Shown here one piece after another: positions 5,791 through 6,212 of a stretch of DNA of 6,212 bases. The stretch spans positions 1-6,212 of the forward strand of contig JBKQSL010000224.1 in the NCBI GenBank assembly GCA_052143655.1, in the 5' to 3' direction. Source of the DNA: CAVSUR01 sp052143655 (GTDB taxonomy: Bacteria > Actinomycetota > Actinomycetes > Streptosporangiales > Streptosporangiaceae). A model generated the notes under the pieces. It ran no database searches and was not told the DNA's origin. It saw only the letters and a program-made list of their open reading frames with translations. Every line of letters starts with the position of its first letter. The first letter of the stretch is position 1. The position numbers were made by a program, and so were the translations under genes.

Positions 5791-5961
5791 GCGCTGAGCG
5801 CGGCCGGCGACCAGCTCAGGATCGTCGCGAACGTGGCCGTCGGCTACGACAACATTGACGTGCGGGCCTGCCAGCGCCGCGGCGTGAACGTGACCAACAC
5901 GCCGGGGGTGCTGGTGGACGCGACCGCCGACCTGGCCATGGCGACCTGCGCGGCGTGCTGA
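5791..5961 (+). pseudogene. D-2-hydroxyacid dehydrogenase fragment
   Basis: The 56-codon frame contains LRIVANVAVGYDNIDVRAC and then VTNTPGVLVDATADLA. These are the well-conserved GYDNID and NTPGVLTDATADLA segments of glyoxylate/hydroxypyruvate-reductase-type D-isomer-specific 2-hydroxyacid dehydrogenases, equivalent to about residues 55-105 of a roughly 320-aa enzyme. The N-terminus, the NAD-binding GxGxxG and the catalytic Arg/Glu/His are all absent, and the frame hits TGA at 5959. It cannot encode an active enzyme. The right end joins the GH13 fragment through a short repeat. Confidence 0.8.
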
Positions 5962-6020
5962 GCCGCCTGGACCACCTGCAGCGGCTGGGCGTCAACGTGG
6001 TGTTGCTGTGCGCCGGATGA
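5940..6020 (+). pseudogene. GH13 alpha-glucosidase fragment
   Basis: The frame reads GDLRGVLSRLDHLQRLGVNV and then VLLCAG before TGA 6018. This matches the start of the (beta/alpha)8 barrel in GH13 alpha-glucosidases and trehalose synthases, where 'GDLRGI...LDYLxxLGVxxxWLSPIY' is conserved. The match stops where WLSPIY should follow, and none of the catalytic regions is present. Only about 25 codons survive. It overlaps the tail of the dehydrogenase fragment in another frame. Confidence 0.65.
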
Positions 6021-6162
6021 GAGGTCGCCCAGCCGTGCGTCGACGCCGGCTTCGACCACCTGGTGACGATGGAACGCGGGTCCCCACCCGGACAGGTTCA
6101 TGGACTTCTTCAGCCGGGAGCAGGCCAAGCCGCTGCGGGCACTGACCACGTCACAGAGCTGA
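6021..6162 (+). pseudogene. C-terminal fragment of probable LLM-class F420-dependent oxidoreductase
   Basis: Directly after TGA 6018, in the same frame, comes EVAQPCVDAGFDHLVTMERG. From about 6082 the sense continues in the +1 frame as HPDRFMDFFSREQAKPLRAL, ending at TGA 6160-6162. The pattern 'V-AGFDH-----GPD---F--FF-RE---LR' resembles the C-terminus of luciferase-like F420-dependent dehydrogenases of the FGD type. The piece lacks everything before the last 45 or so residues and carries a frameshift at about 6081. The family assignment rests on motif memory and is moderate; that it is a broken C-terminus is better supported. Confidence 0.5.
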
Positions 6163-6168
6163 TTCCGG

Positions 6169-6198
6169 GCGGCCGCGTAACGCTGTCCGCGCGGCCGC
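6169..6198. repeat. GC-rich 9-bp inverted repeat
   Basis: GCGGCCGCG (6169-6177) and CGCGGCCGC (6190-6198) are exact reverse complements around a 12-nt loop. The position, 6 bp after the last stop codon, fits a terminator left from the oxidoreductase gene, though no T-run follows. Confidence 0.5.
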
Positions 6199-6212
6199 GG
6201 ATTAGCTTTCGG

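Noticed and set aside
6018..6020. TGA as a recoded codon joining the GH13 and oxidoreductase fragments
   Set aside because: The frame does continue past it, but the two sides belong to different protein families and no selenocysteine element is visible. It is simply a stop in decayed DNA.
6078..6090. Programmed frameshift in the oxidoreductase fragment
   Set aside because: The C-rich run could slip, but the gene lacks its N-terminal bulk, so an ordinary inactivating indel is the simpler explanation.

Overview
The window is high-GC DNA from an actinomycete. GTG and TTG starts are common, third codon positions are strongly GC-biased, and the long-form ArgG and the DUF222-HNH protein both look like those of Streptomyces or Streptosporangiales-type organisms. 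The genus cannot be fixed from the sequence. I found no tRNA, rRNA, CRISPR array, insertion sequence or phage gene.

Layout, left to right. (1) 1-306, minus: N-terminal part of a cyclase-family (kynurenine-formamidase-like) hydrolase, cut by the window edge. (2) 307-472: divergent intergenic region with an AT-richer core and a 12-bp imperfect tandem repeat. (3) 473-2092, plus: a DUF222/13E12-family protein with a C-terminal HNH nuclease domain; the start is placed at a GTG behind a strong ribosome binding site. (4) 2093-2250: short convergent spacer with a hairpin over the HNH stop codon. (5) 2251-3693, minus: argG, argininosuccinate synthase, intact. Its promoter overlaps an ARG-box palindrome, and the transcript is probably leaderless. 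(6) 3730-4102: about 370 bp without a convincing gene, holding a 14-bp perfect tandem duplication, a possible remnant reading frame on the minus strand and a 35-codon ORF on the plus strand. (7) 4103-5566, minus: amidase-signature hydrolase with an intact Lys-Ser-Ser triad. (8) 5632-6162, plus: a run of short fragments of unrelated genes. These are a lipoprotein leader, an aromatic-rich piece of unknown family, part of a D-2-hydroxyacid dehydrogenase, part of a GH13 alpha-glucosidase and the C-terminus of a probable LLM-class F420-dependent oxidoreductase. They are joined end to end and broken by stops and a frameshift. The window ends in a 9-bp GC-rich inverted repeat.

The genes do not form one operon or pathway. 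argG is a housekeeping arginine-biosynthesis gene under probable ArgR control. The cyclase, HNH protein and amidase are independent accessory or catabolic genes, each with its own upstream region. I see no undescribed multi-gene system. The two points most worth a second look are the geometry of the argG operator and promoter, and the mosaic of gene fragments at the right end.
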